NCBI RefSeq assembly: GCF_026241155.1
Contig: NZ_JAPFGP010000002.1
Span: 124,001 to 188,000, forward strand
Direction: 5' to 3'
Source of the DNA: Paucibacter sp. PLA-PC-4
GTDB taxonomy: Bacteria > Pseudomonadota > Gammaproteobacteria > Burkholderiales > Burkholderiaceae_C
DNA length: 64,000 bases
In this document: piece after piece, positions 1-8,192 of the stretch
Numbering within the stretch: position 1 is the stretch's first letter
How the letters are laid out: each line of letters opens with the position of its first letter
Made by a program: the position numbers and the translations under genes
The notes under the pieces: model-generated
Database searches by the model: none
The model's input: the letters and a program-made list of their open reading frames with translations, nothing else
Told to the model about the DNA's origin: nothing

Positions 1-1746
1 GCGTATCAGATCCTTGATGCGGCGCGCGAACACGCTGACGCTGAGCACACCGCCCTTGCTCAGATAGCGCTCCAGCGCCAGGTCGATGCCGGTGGCCATC
101 TCGGGCTTGAGATCGGGGTTGCCGACCCGGTCGGCATAGTTGGGCTCGTTGGCGCCGCCGGGGAACTGGCTGTTGATCACCGGGCGGGCGATCAGGTCCT
201 GGGTGCCGGGGCTGCGGTAACTGCGTGTCAGGCTCATGCGAACCTGGTCACGGCTCTTCTCGTCGGGCTTCCAGACCGCATGCAGCAGCGGGGTCCAAAC
301 CGAAGAGTCGTTCTTGACGCTGTAATTGCGCGCATCGCTCTCGGTGCGTATGCCCTCCCAGCGCAGGCCGGCATAGGCCGACCAGTTGGCGTTGTGCTTC
401 CACTCGTCCTGCGCATAGGCGGCCAGGCGCAGGCTGGAAGCCTCGAACTCGTCGCCGAACTCCTCCAACGCCATCACGCGCATGCCGTCCATCAGGCTGC
501 GCCGGGTCTGGCTGCGGCGGTTGCCCTCGGCCTCCAGGCCGGCCACCAGGCTGTGCTCCTCGGCCATAAGGTGCGAGAGCTTGGCGCCCAGGTTCCAGGA
601 GCGGTCTCGGTTGCGGCTGGCCTCCAGCTGGTCGGGCAGCGGATCGGTCTTGAGCCATTCGCGGCGCAGGCTCTCGCTGTCCATACTCGCGCTGCCGACG
701 GCGCCTCGCAGCTCCAGCCGCGTGTCCTCGCCGAGCCTGCGATTCAGCGTGCCGTTCAAGCGCAGCAGGCTGAAGTCGCTGTCATTGCGGGTCAGCGCGG
801 TGTCGTAGTTGAGCTGGGCCTGGCTGGCCTCCTGCCGGCGCAGGCTGCTGCTTGTTCCCTTGGCGGCCGCCATCATTGGCATCAGGGTCAGCAGGTCGCC
901 ACCAGCGAGCCGCCATTGGATGCGGGCGTTCAGATTGACGCGGCGGCGATCGTCTTCGCTCTGGCCGGTGTGGCGCTGCTCATTGAGGATCAGATCGTCC
1001 GAGAGGCGGCGGGTCGTGACCAGGCTGTCGGCATCGTCGCGCCGCTTGCTCTCGCCGGCATTGACCGAGAGGCTGTAGGCTCCGCCCTCGTCGTCGAGCT
1101 TGTCGTTGCGGGTCCAGGAGAACTGCGGGCTGACGACGCCGCGTTCGCCGGCCAGCGCCAGTGCCACATCGTTGAGCTTCTTCTGCAAGGCCTCGCGCAG
1201 CACGATGTTGATCGTGCCGGCCACCGCGCGGGCACCGTACTCGGCTGTGGGCGCGCGCATCACCTCGATGCGCTCGATCTGGTCCGGCGGCAGCTCCTCC
1301 AGCGAAAAGCTCGGTGGCATGCGCTCGCCGTTGACCAGGATCTGCGTGTAGCCACCGCCCATGCCTCGCATGCGCACGCCGCCGCCGCGTCCGGGACGGC
1401 CGCCGAGTGTGACACCGGGCAGGCGCTTGAGCGTGTCGGCGACGCTGGGGTCACCGAAGCGGTCCAGCTCCTCGCGGCCGATGATGATCTTGGAGGCGGT
1501 GGAGGCGCGGCGCTGCATCGTGTCGCTGGGGCCGCCCTGGATCTGAACCCGATCTAGCTGTTCGGGGTTGGCCGTTGGCGGGCGCTGCGGAGCCGGTCGC
1601 CGCTGCGGGGCGGGAGACGGTGGCTTGGCAACCGGGGCGGTGTCGGGCGTGCCTTGGGCCTGAGAGGACCAGTGCAGCAGGCTCAGCGCGAGGCTCAGCG
1701 CCAGAGGGTAAAAGGGTGGACGATGGCGTGGGGTGCTGGACGGCAT
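1..1746 (-). CDS. TonB-dependent outer-membrane receptor, 3' end outside window
   Basis: The minus-strand frame starts at the ATG at 1744-1746 and is open to the window edge, giving about 582 residues. The N-terminus has an Arg/Pro start and a hydrophobic segment ending near SSQAQG, which looks like a signal peptide. A short Pro-rich linker follows, then a plug domain with the typical features: an LKRLPGV motif, a glycine-rich GGVRMRGMGGG stretch, QILVNGERM, and IERIEVMRAPTAEYGARAVAGTINI. Downstream sequence has alternating polar/aromatic beta-barrel character with long loops. These receptors import iron chelates or other scarce ligands across the outer membrane using TonB energy. The substrate cannot be told from the sequence and no inner-membrane transporter is visible in the window. 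The C-terminal barrel end lies beyond position 1. Confidence 0.9.
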   Translation of the reverse strand, partial: MPSSTPRHRPPFYPLALSLALSLLHWSSQAQGTPDTAPVAKPPSPAPQRRPAPQRPPTANPEQLDRVQIQGGPSDTMQRRASTASKIIIGREELDRFGDPSVADTLKRLPGVTLGGRPGRGGGVRMRGMGGGYTQILVNGERMPPSFSLEELPPDQIERIEVMRAPTAEYGARAVAGTINIVLREALQKKLNDVALALAGERGVVSPQFSWTRNDKLDDEGGAYSLSVNAGESKRRDDADSLVTTRRLSDDLILNEQRHTGQSEDDRRRVNLNARIQWRLAGGDLLTLMPMMAAAKGTSSSLRRQEASQAQLNYDTALTRNDSDFSLLRLNGTLNRRLGEDTRLELRGAVGSASMDSESLRREWLKTDPLPDQLEASRNRDRSWNLGAKLSHLMAEEHSLVAGLEAEGNRRSQTRRSLMDGMRVMALEEFGDEFEASSLRLAAYAQDEWKHNANWSAYAGLRWEGIRTESDARNYSVKNDSSVWTPLLHAVWKPDEKSRDQVRMSLTRSYRSPGTQDLIARPVINSQFPGGANEPNYADRVGNPDLKPEMATGIDLALERYLSKGGVLSVSVFARRIKDLIR

Positions 1747-1843
1747 GGATGCGAGCGCGCGGGTCTCGAAGCGCAGGATTGCGGGCCGAGCATCGCATGC
1801 CTGCAGCGGGTGGCAGCCGGGCCGCCAAGGGGTTTAAGTTTCT

Positions 1844-3445
1844 TTACAGAGCGTTGTGTCTTTTGAATCGCAAACCCTTGATGCGGGCGCTATCCACGAT
1901 CAAGTGGCTGACTGTTTGCTCGCTGCCCTGCGCTGCGCGCAGCAGCAGATGGGTGGGCGCCCAGTAGCCGGCGCCGCGCAGCTCGCACAGCTGGTCGTCC
2001 AGGCCGTGCAGGGTCCAGGCCTGCTGCACCTTCATCTGAGGCCCCTCGACCCAGACACGTAGGCCTTGCGGGTGCGCCTGGATGCGCCACAGCGTCGCGA
2101 TGTCCTCGCACCAATAGTCGCCGGCCAGCCTGGGCGGCAGCGTCGCCCGGCTCGTGACGCGTCGGCAGTCGACGCTGCGCCCGGCGCCTATGCCCAGCCT
2201 CAAGCGACCGTCCTGTTGCAGACCCTGCAGTTCGAATTCATAGGCGCCGCGCAGCGGCAGCCAGCGGCCATCGGCCTCGGGCTGCAGCTCGAAGCTGGCG
2301 CCCCATTGCTGGGCCATCAGCCGCCCGCTCTGCAGGCTCAGCTCGAAGAACTGGCCCTGCTCGGCATTCAGCCAGCTGCCGACCAGGGCCGCTGCGTCAT
2401 CCGGGTAGGACGCCGGCACCGGCGCTGGCCGGTCCAGCACCACTCGGGCGATGTCGCGGGCAATCTTGTAGGGGTTCTGCGCGCCGTCATTGCTGATCAC
2501 GACCACCGCCAAATTTGCCTCGGGCAGCAGCAAAAACTCGGTGCGATAGCCGGGCCACAGACCGCCATGACCCAGCGCCGCCAACTCATCTAGGCGGCTG
2601 TGTTCCAGGCCATAGGCATAGGGCGAGTCCGCGCCCTGGTTCAGCGCAACCCGAGCCCCCAGCGCATCGGCCATATCGGCCACGCCCGGTGTCGGCTGCA
2701 GTAGATGGGCGGCCCACAGCAGCAGGTCCGGTACGCTGGAGACCAGACCGCCTTCGCCGCCGTGCTCAAAGCCGTGCTGGGCTCGCCGCCAGCCGCCATC
2801 GCTGCCCGGGGCCGGAAGATACGGCGAGGCCAGTCCCGGTAGCGGCACGTCGCTCTCGACCAGCATGCGGGTCGAGCCCATGCCCAGCGGGCCGAAGAAC
2901 TCGGTCTGCAGCAAAGCATCCAGACTCTGCCCCGAGATCCGTTCGACGATCTCGCCCAGCAGCGCGAAGCCGCTGTTGCAGTAGAGAAAGCGGCTGCCGG
3001 GCGCGAAGTTCAGATGGCTGTTGCGCGCCATCGCGGCCAGTAGACCGGCCCGGTCGACCCGCTGGTCCAGATTGACGCCGCCCAGGCGCAGCAGCTCCAG
3101 CATGTCGGGCAGACCGCTGGTGTTGCGCATCAGATGGCCTACCGTCACGCGCTCTGGCAGAGCCGCCAGCTCGGGGACATGGGCCTGTACATCGTCGTCC
3201 TGGCTCAGCAGGCCACGCCGCTCCAGCAGCAAGGCCGCGGCCACGGTGAACTGCTTGGACACCGAGGCGATGCGAAATCGCGTGTCGGCGCGGATCGGCG
3301 TGAGCTGGCTCAGGCTGGCCAGTCCGTAGCCCTTGTTGAGCAGCACCTCGCCGCCGTGCAGTACACCGACGGCAAGACCTGGCACCGCGCGACCGGCCAG
3401 GTCGGCAAACATGGCATCGACTTTGCTGTGCAGATCTGTCTTCAT
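1844..3445 (-). CDS. Serine hydrolase, class C beta-lactamase/D-aminopeptidase-like (S12)
   Basis: 533 residues. The start at 3445 is chosen because an AGGAG lies nine bases upstream (3455-3459); further in-frame starts (3454, 3511) are less well placed. Three motifs of penicillin-recognising serine enzymes are visible: SVSK at 61-64 (nucleophile and lysine), YCN at 155-157, and a GHGG motif standing in for the usual KTG. After the ~340-residue catalytic domain there is a ~190-residue C-terminal part rich in beta-strand-like sequence, as in D-aminopeptidase-type S12 proteins. No signal peptide is evident, so it is probably cytoplasmic, acting on small peptides or D-amino-acid compounds; the substrate is unknown. 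It lies between rsgA and the TonB receptor on the same strand and may be co-transcribed with rsgA (69-base gap). Confidence 0.85.
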   Translation of the reverse strand: MKTDLHSKVDAMFADLAGRAVPGLAVGVLHGGEVLLNKGYGLASLSQLTPIRADTRFRIASVSKQFTVAAALLLERRGLLSQDDDVQAHVPELAALPERVTVGHLMRNTSGLPDMLELLRLGGVNLDQRVDRAGLLAAMARNSHLNFAPGSRFLYCNSGFALLGEIVERISGQSLDALLQTEFFGPLGMGSTRMLVESDVPLPGLASPYLPAPGSDGGWRRAQHGFEHGGEGGLVSSVPDLLLWAAHLLQPTPGVADMADALGARVALNQGADSPYAYGLEHSRLDELAALGHGGLWPGYRTEFLLLPEANLAVVVISNDGAQNPYKIARDIARVVLDRPAPVPASYPDDAAALVGSWLNAEQGQFFELSLQSGRLMAQQWGASFELQPEADGRWLPLRGAYEFELQGLQQDGRLRLGIGAGRSVDCRRVTSRATLPPRLAGDYWCEDIATLWRIQAHPQGLRVWVEGPQMKVQQAWTLHGLDDQLCELRGAGYWAPTHLLLRAAQGSEQTVSHLIVDSARIKGLRFKRHNAL

Positions 3446-3514
3446 CGCGGGCATCTCCTGAGTCAAGCCAGTGTCGCACGCGGTTCGGGCTTCGCCGTGC
3501 GAGCGCCGCACCGT

Positions 3515-4600
3515 TCATCCCTCACCCCGTTTGGAGCGAATCTGCGCATGCGCGGCGCGCCCGCGGGCCTTCCACTCATTGAGCCGGGCGCGCCTGTCCA
3601 GCGGCCCCATGCTGTCGCGCCCGGCCTCGCGTTGCAGCTTCTGATAGCTCTTGAGCCGCGCCGGCGGCAGCGCGGCACGCACCGCGCAGCCAGGCTCGTC
3701 GCCATGGGTACAGTTGCGAAAGCGGCACTTGCGGGCCAGGCTGAGCACATCGTCGAAGGCCTGGTCCAGCTCGGCCGCGCTGGCATCGAGCTGCAGGCCG
3801 CGCAGGCCCGGCGTGTCGATGATGCAGGCGCCATCTGCTGTTCGGTGCAGGCTGCGCGCCGTGGTCGTGTGGCGGCCGCGGCTGTCGTCCTGGCGCACGC
3901 CGCCGGTGTCCTGCAGCGCGGCATCGCACAGCGTGTTGGTCAGGGTCGACTTGCCGGCGCCGCTGGAGCCCAGCAGCACCAGGGTCTGGCCCAGGCCCAG
4001 CCAGGGGGCCAGCTGCTTGCGCGTACCGGCCTGCGTGCCGTCCACGGCCAGCACCTCCATCACCGCATTGCGGCTCAGCGCCAGATGCTCGCGCAGCTCG
4101 GCCACCCGCGCCGCTACATCGCGGCACAGATCGGCCTTGCTGAGCACGACGACGGCTGGCACGCCCGAGCCGCGCACCAGCACCAGATAGCGATCCAGCC
4201 GCGCCAGATTGAAGTCATGGTCCAGCCCCATGACCAGCAGCGCGGTGTCGACGTTGCTGACCAGGGCCTGGCGCTGTCCGTTCGGGTCGCGGCGGCTCAG
4301 GCTGTTAAGCGCAGGCAGCAACTGATGGACCCAGGTCTCGCCCAGCGCGTTGCGGCGCGCCAGCACCCAGTCGCCGACGGCCAGCTGGCGCGAGTCGGCG
4401 AACAGCGCCTGTTGCAGCGCCGGCAGTGCGCGGGCCCGGCAGGCGCCCTGGTCGGATTGCAGGCCCAGCTGGTCGCGCTGTACCTCGGTGATGCGCCACA
4501 GCGTGGCGTCTTGGCTCCAGTCGAGCTGGGCGAGTCCGGGAAGAAAAGACAGGTTCAGGCCCAGCGTACGCAGGGCCTCGATAGCAGAGGTGTCTAGCAT
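3515..4600 (-). CDS. rsgA: Ribosome small subunit biogenesis GTPase RsgA
   Basis: 361 residues, normal for RsgA/YjeQ. The GTPase motifs are circularly permuted, which is diagnostic of the family: SKAD (G4) at 154-157 precedes the P-loop GSSGAGKST at 211-219, followed by DTPG (G3) at 262-265. A C-terminal zinc-finger signature is present with Cys292, Cys297, His299 and Cys305. An N-terminal OB-fold region (about 30-100) precedes the GTPase domain. The protein helps late 30S maturation and hydrolyses GTP in a ribosome-dependent manner in the cytoplasm. No strong ribosome-binding site is seen before the ATG at 4600; the next in-frame methionine is far downstream. Confidence 0.97.
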   Translation of the reverse strand: MLDTSAIEALRTLGLNLSFLPGLAQLDWSQDATLWRITEVQRDQLGLQSDQGACRARALPALQQALFADSRQLAVGDWVLARRNALGETWVHQLLPALNSLSRRDPNGQRQALVSNVDTALLVMGLDHDFNLARLDRYLVLVRGSGVPAVVVLSKADLCRDVAARVAELREHLALSRNAVMEVLAVDGTQAGTRKQLAPWLGLGQTLVLLGSSGAGKSTLTNTLCDAALQDTGGVRQDDSRGRHTTTARSLHRTADGACIIDTPGLRGLQLDASAAELDQAFDDVLSLARKCRFRNCTHGDEPGCAVRAALPPARLKSYQKLQREAGRDSMGPLDRRARLNEWKARGRAAHAQIRSKRGEG

Positions 4601-4713
4601 GGTGATGGAGGGACAAACAGGCGAACGAAGGAAATCCTGGCCGATGCATTCAGCATCGGGCGGGAAGGTCGTCGTGTTGTCGGCCGCTCACCAGCGGCGG
4701 GGCGCTCGGAACG

Positions 4714-4791
4714 TCAGGCGTTCGTGCAGTGCAGACCCAGCGCAAGGAGGATGTCGGCCGACAGCGGCAGGGCAAGATCATGTGCAGCCAT
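4714..4791 (-). CDS. Possible 25-residue small protein or leader peptide
   Basis: The ATG at 4789-4791 is preceded by AGGAG at 4796-4800 with correct spacing, and the frame ends at TGA 4714-4716. The product begins MAAHDLALPLSAD and ends LGLHCTNA. It resembles no family I know. It ends 113 bases before the rsgA start on the same strand, so it could be a translated leader. The only support is the ribosome-binding site, so this is a weak call. Confidence 0.25.
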   Translation of the reverse strand: MAAHDLALPLSADILLALGLHCTNA

Positions 4792-4850
4792 AGCGGACTC
4801 CTGTGTGGGTGGATGAAGCTGCGCAGTGTGCGGCGCTGGGGCAGCCAGCG

Positions 4851-4967
4851 TCAAGCGCCGGCGTGGGCGCGCAACCACAGCGCCAGCTCGTTATGCCGGA
4901 CCAAGAGGCCAGCCCAATAAGCAAAGGGCCACCACCTTGCGGTGTGGCCCTCGTGGCTTCCGGACAT
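4851..4967 (-). CDS. Possible 38-residue small aromatic-rich protein
   Basis: The ATG is at 4965-4967 and the TGA at 4851-4853. The product starts MSGSHEGHTARWW, continues with a tryptophan/leucine-rich segment and ends LWLRAHAGA. Six tryptophans or tyrosines in 38 residues is unusual and might suit a membrane-associated microprotein. No clear ribosome-binding site precedes it, and a GC-rich hairpin lies inside the coding frame. It may equally be a chance ORF or the tail of a lost gene. Confidence 0.22.
   Translation of the reverse strand: MSGSHEGHTARWWPFAYWAGLLVRHNELALWLRAHAGA
4925..4951 (-). terminator. GC-rich hairpin, possible terminator
   Basis: AGGGCCAC and GTGGCCCT arms flank a short paired core and a TTGC loop. 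On the minus strand the hairpin is followed by TTTGCTTATT, a weak T-rich tail. It lies downstream of the oxidoreductase remnant and may be that gene's old terminator. Confidence 0.4.
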
Positions 4968-5120
4968 GCCACCATTGTGGCAAGACGGTGTTACTGAATG
5001 ACGCTGGTGACGGGTTCCAGAACTCTGCCCAATCTGCAGCCGGTTTTGTTTGTCTCAGTGGTTTGTATTGTGCCCGCGCTATGTGACGGTGATTTGACGA
5101 GAAGCAAAGGAAAGGCGTTG

Positions 5121-5333
5121 CTATTCGATGTCGACCACTACCTTGCCTCGTGCGGAGCCGCTCACCAGTTCATGCGCCTGCTGTGCCTGGGTCAGCTTGA
5201 AGCGCTGCGGGTCAGGTAGCGGCCGGATCAGGCCGGCGTCGATCAGTGCCGCGGCTTCGCCAATCACTGCGCGCAGGCCTAAGCGGTCCATCAGCACCAT
5301 AGCGTACGGCCCCATCAGGCCGAACGGCGCCAA
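5121..5333 (-). pseudogene. C-terminal remnant of a zinc-type/quinone oxidoreductase (MDR family)
   Basis: About 70 residues are readable, ending in HELVSGSARGKVVVDIE, the characteristic C-terminus of medium-chain NAD(P)-dependent quinone oxidoreductases. The preceding IDAGLIRPLPDPQRFKL also fits the last helix and strand of that fold. Members are normally about 320-340 residues. Here the Rossmann domain and catalytic domain are absent: the only starts are an internal TTG at 5333 or a run of unrelated sequence beyond it. The left part of the gene is intact to its natural stop, so the 5' three quarters were lost. The break lies next to a TetR remnant on the other strand, suggesting one deletion or rearrangement. 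Confidence 0.6.
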
Positions 5334-5351
5334 GCGCAGGGCCAGTGCCGA

Positions 5352-5525
5352 CGAAACGGCGCGGTACCCGATGCCGCCGTCAGGGCCTCTGCGATCGGCA
5401 CCCTTTTGGCGCTGGTCGGCGGCCTGGTAATTGCACGTGCGACTGCTACGACGGCACCGGCGCTGTCGGCCGAGGTCCTGGCCACGCTGCAGACCCTTTT
5501 GAGCGTGCTGTGGGCAACGGACTGA
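5352..5525 (+). pseudogene. C-terminal remnant of a TetR/AcrR-family regulator
   Basis: The frame ending at TGA 5523-5525 reads through RASAIGTLLALVGGLVIARA and then an EVLATLQTLL helix. This matches the C-terminal ligand-domain end of TetR regulators (the LxTLVGALVLARAV type). No helix-turn-helix part is present, and upstream the frame dissolves at the junction with the oxidoreductase remnant. TetR genes are commonly divergent from, or next to, oxidoreductase and efflux genes, so this may once have controlled a neighbour. It is recognised by motif resemblance only. Confidence 0.5.
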
Positions 5526-5609
5526 GCCGGGCGGGTTTCTTTACAAGGCCTTCAAGAAGCTGGTACATGCCTCTGCCATGATGGGAACGTCTCTACAAAG
5601 GCTTCCCGC

Positions 5610-6986
5610 ATGGCATTGTTCCGTTCCCGATGGCCGATCCTCGCGCTGTCCGCGCTGGTGGGCTGCGCCAACCTGGCGCCGACGTACACAAGACCTGACC
5701 TTGCGGTGCCGGCCTCTCGCCAGAGTCCGGTTCAAGCCCCGGCAAAGGACGCCGCCGAACTGAGCTGGCGGACCTTCTTCGACGATCAGCGGCTACTTCG
5801 CAGCGTCGAGCTGGCGTTGGCCAACAACCGCGATCTGCGCGTGGCCGCGCTGAATGTCGAGCGCGCCCGCGCCCAGTACCGCATCACCGACGCTGCCCGC
5901 CTGCCGACTGTGAATGCGGGCGTCAGCGCCAGCCGCTCCGACAATGGCAGCAGCCTGTCGGCCAGCCTGAGCCTGGCCGGCTACGAGTTGGACCTGTTCG
6001 GCCGGGTCAAGAACCTCAGCGAGTCGGCGCTGCAGAGCTATCTGGCCACTGCCGAATCGCGCCGCAGCGTGCAGATCAGCCTGGTCGCTGAGGTCGCTAA
6101 CGCTTGGCTGACGCTCTCGGCCGACTTGGAGCGTCAGCGCCTGGCCCGGCAGACGCTGGAGACTCGCCAGCGCGGTCTGGCGCTGAACCAGCGCATGCAC
6201 GAGCTCGGTGCTATCACCGGTCTGGCGCTGACGCAGGCGCAGACTGCCGTCGATTCGGCACGCGTAGACATCGCCAACTACGCTACCCTGATTGAGCAGG
6301 ACCGCAATGCGCTGAACCTGCTTCTTGGCGCTGCGCTGCCGGACGAGCTGTTGCCGCGCGGTGACGAGGGCGGCGCTGCGATCAGCCTGCTGGTGGAACT
6401 GCCGGCCGGTGTGCCGTCAAGCGTGCTGCAGCGCCGCCCAGATGTGCGGGCCGCCGAGCACCAGTTGCAGGCCAGCCATTCCGACATCGGCGTCGCCCGC
6501 GCCGAACGCTTTCCGCGCATCTCGCTGACGGCCTCGGCTGGTAGTGCCAGCAGGGAACTCTCAGGTCTGTTCAAGTCGGGCAGCGGCAGTTGGAGCTTCG
6601 GCCCCTCGCTGTCCCTGCCCATCTTTGACGGCGGCGCCAGCCGCACCGCGGTGCAGGTGGCAGAACTCAACCGCCAGGTCGCGCTGGCCGAGTACGACAA
6701 GTCGGTGCAGACCGCCTTCCGCGAGGTCGCCGATGCGCTGGCGGTGCGCGCAACTTTGGGCGAGCGCCTGGCCGCACAAACCTCGCTGAATGCCGGCGCT
6801 GAGCGCCAGCTGCGCCTGGCCGAGGCGCAGTTCCGTGCCGGCAGCACGACCCAACTGGAAGTGCTTGATGCTCAGCGTTCGCTGTACTCGTCGCAGCAGG
6901 CGCTTATCGCCTTGCGACTCGCCGAACAGAGCAACCGCATCACCCTCTACAAGGTGCTGGGCGGAGGTTGGAAAGATGAGAACTGA
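5610..6986 (+). CDS. Efflux outer-membrane lipoprotein, NodT/TolC family
   Basis: 458 residues, usual for this family. The N-terminus has a lipoprotein signal with an LVGC lipobox at about residue 18, followed by the conserved LAPTYTRPD segment. The body shows two repeats of the TolC fold with long helices (WLTLSADLERQRLARQTLE, FPRISLTASAG, LEVLDAQRSLYSSQQAL), and LQRRPDVRAAEHQL is the typical NodT signature. The protein forms a trimeric outer-membrane channel linked to a periplasmic adaptor and an inner-membrane pump. It is the first gene of a three-gene operon with the MacA-like and MacB-like proteins; its last bases overlap the adaptor start. An AAAGG about ten bases before the ATG supports this start. 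Confidence 0.93.
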   Translation: MALFRSRWPILALSALVGCANLAPTYTRPDLAVPASRQSPVQAPAKDAAELSWRTFFDDQRLLRSVELALANNRDLRVAALNVERARAQYRITDAARLPTVNAGVSASRSDNGSSLSASLSLAGYELDLFGRVKNLSESALQSYLATAESRRSVQISLVAEVANAWLTLSADLERQRLARQTLETRQRGLALNQRMHELGAITGLALTQAQTAVDSARVDIANYATLIEQDRNALNLLLGAALPDELLPRGDEGGAAISLLVELPAGVPSSVLQRRPDVRAAEHQLQASHSDIGVARAERFPRISLTASAGSASRELSGLFKSGSGSWSFGPSLSLPIFDGGASRTAVQVAELNRQVALAEYDKSVQTAFREVADALAVRATLGERLAAQTSLNAGAERQLRLAEAQFRAGSTTQLEVLDAQRSLYSSQQALIALRLAEQSNRITLYKVLGGGWKDEN

Positions 6987-8190
6987 CATGACTGTGAAAA
7001 CTCTGATGAAACCCTGGCGCCTGCTCGCCATCGCGGCCGCGTTGGCCGTGGCTGGCTGGGCGATCAAGCACTTCTTTTTCACGCCCGCGCCGCCGCCCCA
7101 GGTGGCCACCGCCGCAGTGGCCCTGGCCGATATCGAGGACAGCGTGCTGGCCACCGGCACCATCGGCGCCTACAAGCTGGTCAGTGTTGGTGCGCAGGTG
7201 ACCGGCGAGGTCAAGCGTCTGCATGTGGCCCTGGGCGATACCGTCAAGCAGGGCCAGCTGATCGCCGAGATCGATGCGCTGACTCAGCAGAACAATCTGC
7301 GCAATGCACAGGCCGCGCTGCAAAGCGCGCAGGCCCAGCTGGCCGCACGTCAGGCCGCCTTGAAGCAGGCCACGCTGGCGGCCGCGCGGCTGCGCGAGCT
7401 GGTGGCCATCGATGCCGGCACCCGCGCCGACCTGGAGGCGGCCGAGGCAACCTTGAGCACCACCACGGCCGAGATCGCCGCCCAGCAGGCCCAGATCGCC
7501 CAGGCCCGCGTGGCCGAGGACACGGCCAAGGTCAATCTGGGCTACACCCGGGTGACCGCGCCTATGGATGGGGTGGTCGTCGCCGTGGTCACCGAGCAGG
7601 GCCAGACGGTCAATGCCAACCAGTCGGCCCCCACCATCATCAAGCTAGCAAGACTTGACACCATGACGGTCAAGGCCCAGATCTCCGAGGCCGATGTACC
7701 CAAGGTCAAGCCCGGTATGCCGGTGTACTTCAGCCTGCTAGGCGAGCCGGACCGGCGCATCGAGGTCAAGCTGCGCGCCGTCGAGCCGGGGCCGACGACC
7801 CTTGCCAGCGAAACCGGCGCCACCAGTTCGGCCTCCACCAGCACCACCAGCGCGATCTACTACAACGGCATCTTCGACGTGCCCAACCCCGAGGGCAGAC
7901 TGCGCATCAACATGACGGCCCAGACCACCATCGTGCTGGCCCGGGCCCAGCAAGTCCTGACCCTGCCCAGCGCGGCGCTCGGTCAACGCGCGCGCGACGG
8001 CAGCTACCGCGTAAAGGTGCTGGAGAGCGAGGGCAAAGTCGTCGAGAAGACGGTGCGCATCGGCCTGAACAACCGTGTGCAGGCCCAGGTGCTTGACGGG
8101 CTGAAGGCCGGCGAGCAGGTCATCACTAGCGAGGCCGGTGGGGCCGGCGCCTCGGCGGTGCCGCGCTCGCGCGGCGTGCGGATGTTCTGA
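6976..8190 (+). CDS. macA: MacA-like periplasmic adaptor (membrane fusion protein)
   Basis: 404 residues from the ATG at 6976, favoured over the ATG at 6988 because GGAGG (6963-6967) is eight bases upstream. It overlaps the preceding gene by 11 bases. An N-terminal membrane anchor (about 15-35) is followed by a lipoyl/barrel-sandwich half ([22 protein letters not shown]), a long alpha-helical hairpin rich in Ala and Gln (about 105-185), then the second lipoyl half ([16 protein letters not shown]) and beta-barrel/membrane-proximal domains. It bridges MacB to the outer-membrane channel and stimulates MacB ATPase. A Ser/Thr-rich insertion near [14 protein letters not shown] lies in the barrel region. 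The gene name is used by family resemblance; cargo is unknown. Confidence 0.92.
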   Translation: MRTDMTVKTLMKPWRLLAIAAALAVAGWAIKHFFFTPAPPPQVATAAVALADIEDSVLATGTIGAYKLVSVGAQVTGEVKRLHVALGDTVKQGQLIAEIDALTQQNNLRNAQAALQSAQAQLAARQAALKQATLAAARLRELVAIDAGTRADLEAAEATLSTTTAEIAAQQAQIAQARVAEDTAKVNLGYTRVTAPMDGVVVAVVTEQGQTVNANQSAPTIIKLARLDTMTVKAQISEADVPKVKPGMPVYFSLLGEPDRRIEVKLRAVEPGPTTLASETGATSSASTSTTSAIYYNGIFDVPNPEGRLRINMTAQTTIVLARAQQVLTLPSAALGQRARDGSYRVKVLESEGKVVEKTVRIGLNNRVQAQVLDGLKAGEQVITSEAGGAGASAVPRSRGVRMF

Positions 8191-8192
8191 GC

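Larger units (their letters stand above)
4601..5120. other. Gene-poor stretch upstream of rsgA
   Basis: 520 bases without a convincing gene over 60 codons. It contains two very short minus-strand ORFs (listed separately), one with a good ribosome-binding site, and a GC-rich hairpin at 4925-4951. It abuts the oxidoreductase remnant at 5121, so it may be eroded DNA. Promoter elements for rsgA are expected here but none is clear by eye. Confidence 0.5.

Noticed and set aside
280-1557. A 425-codon plus-strand frame opposite the first TonB receptor
   Set aside because: The minus strand carries a full TonB plug signature in another frame; the plus-strand product has no recognisable motif.
3134-4597. 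A 487-codon plus-strand frame opposite rsgA
   Set aside because: RsgA motifs on the minus strand are complete and the plus-strand sequence lacks any signature.
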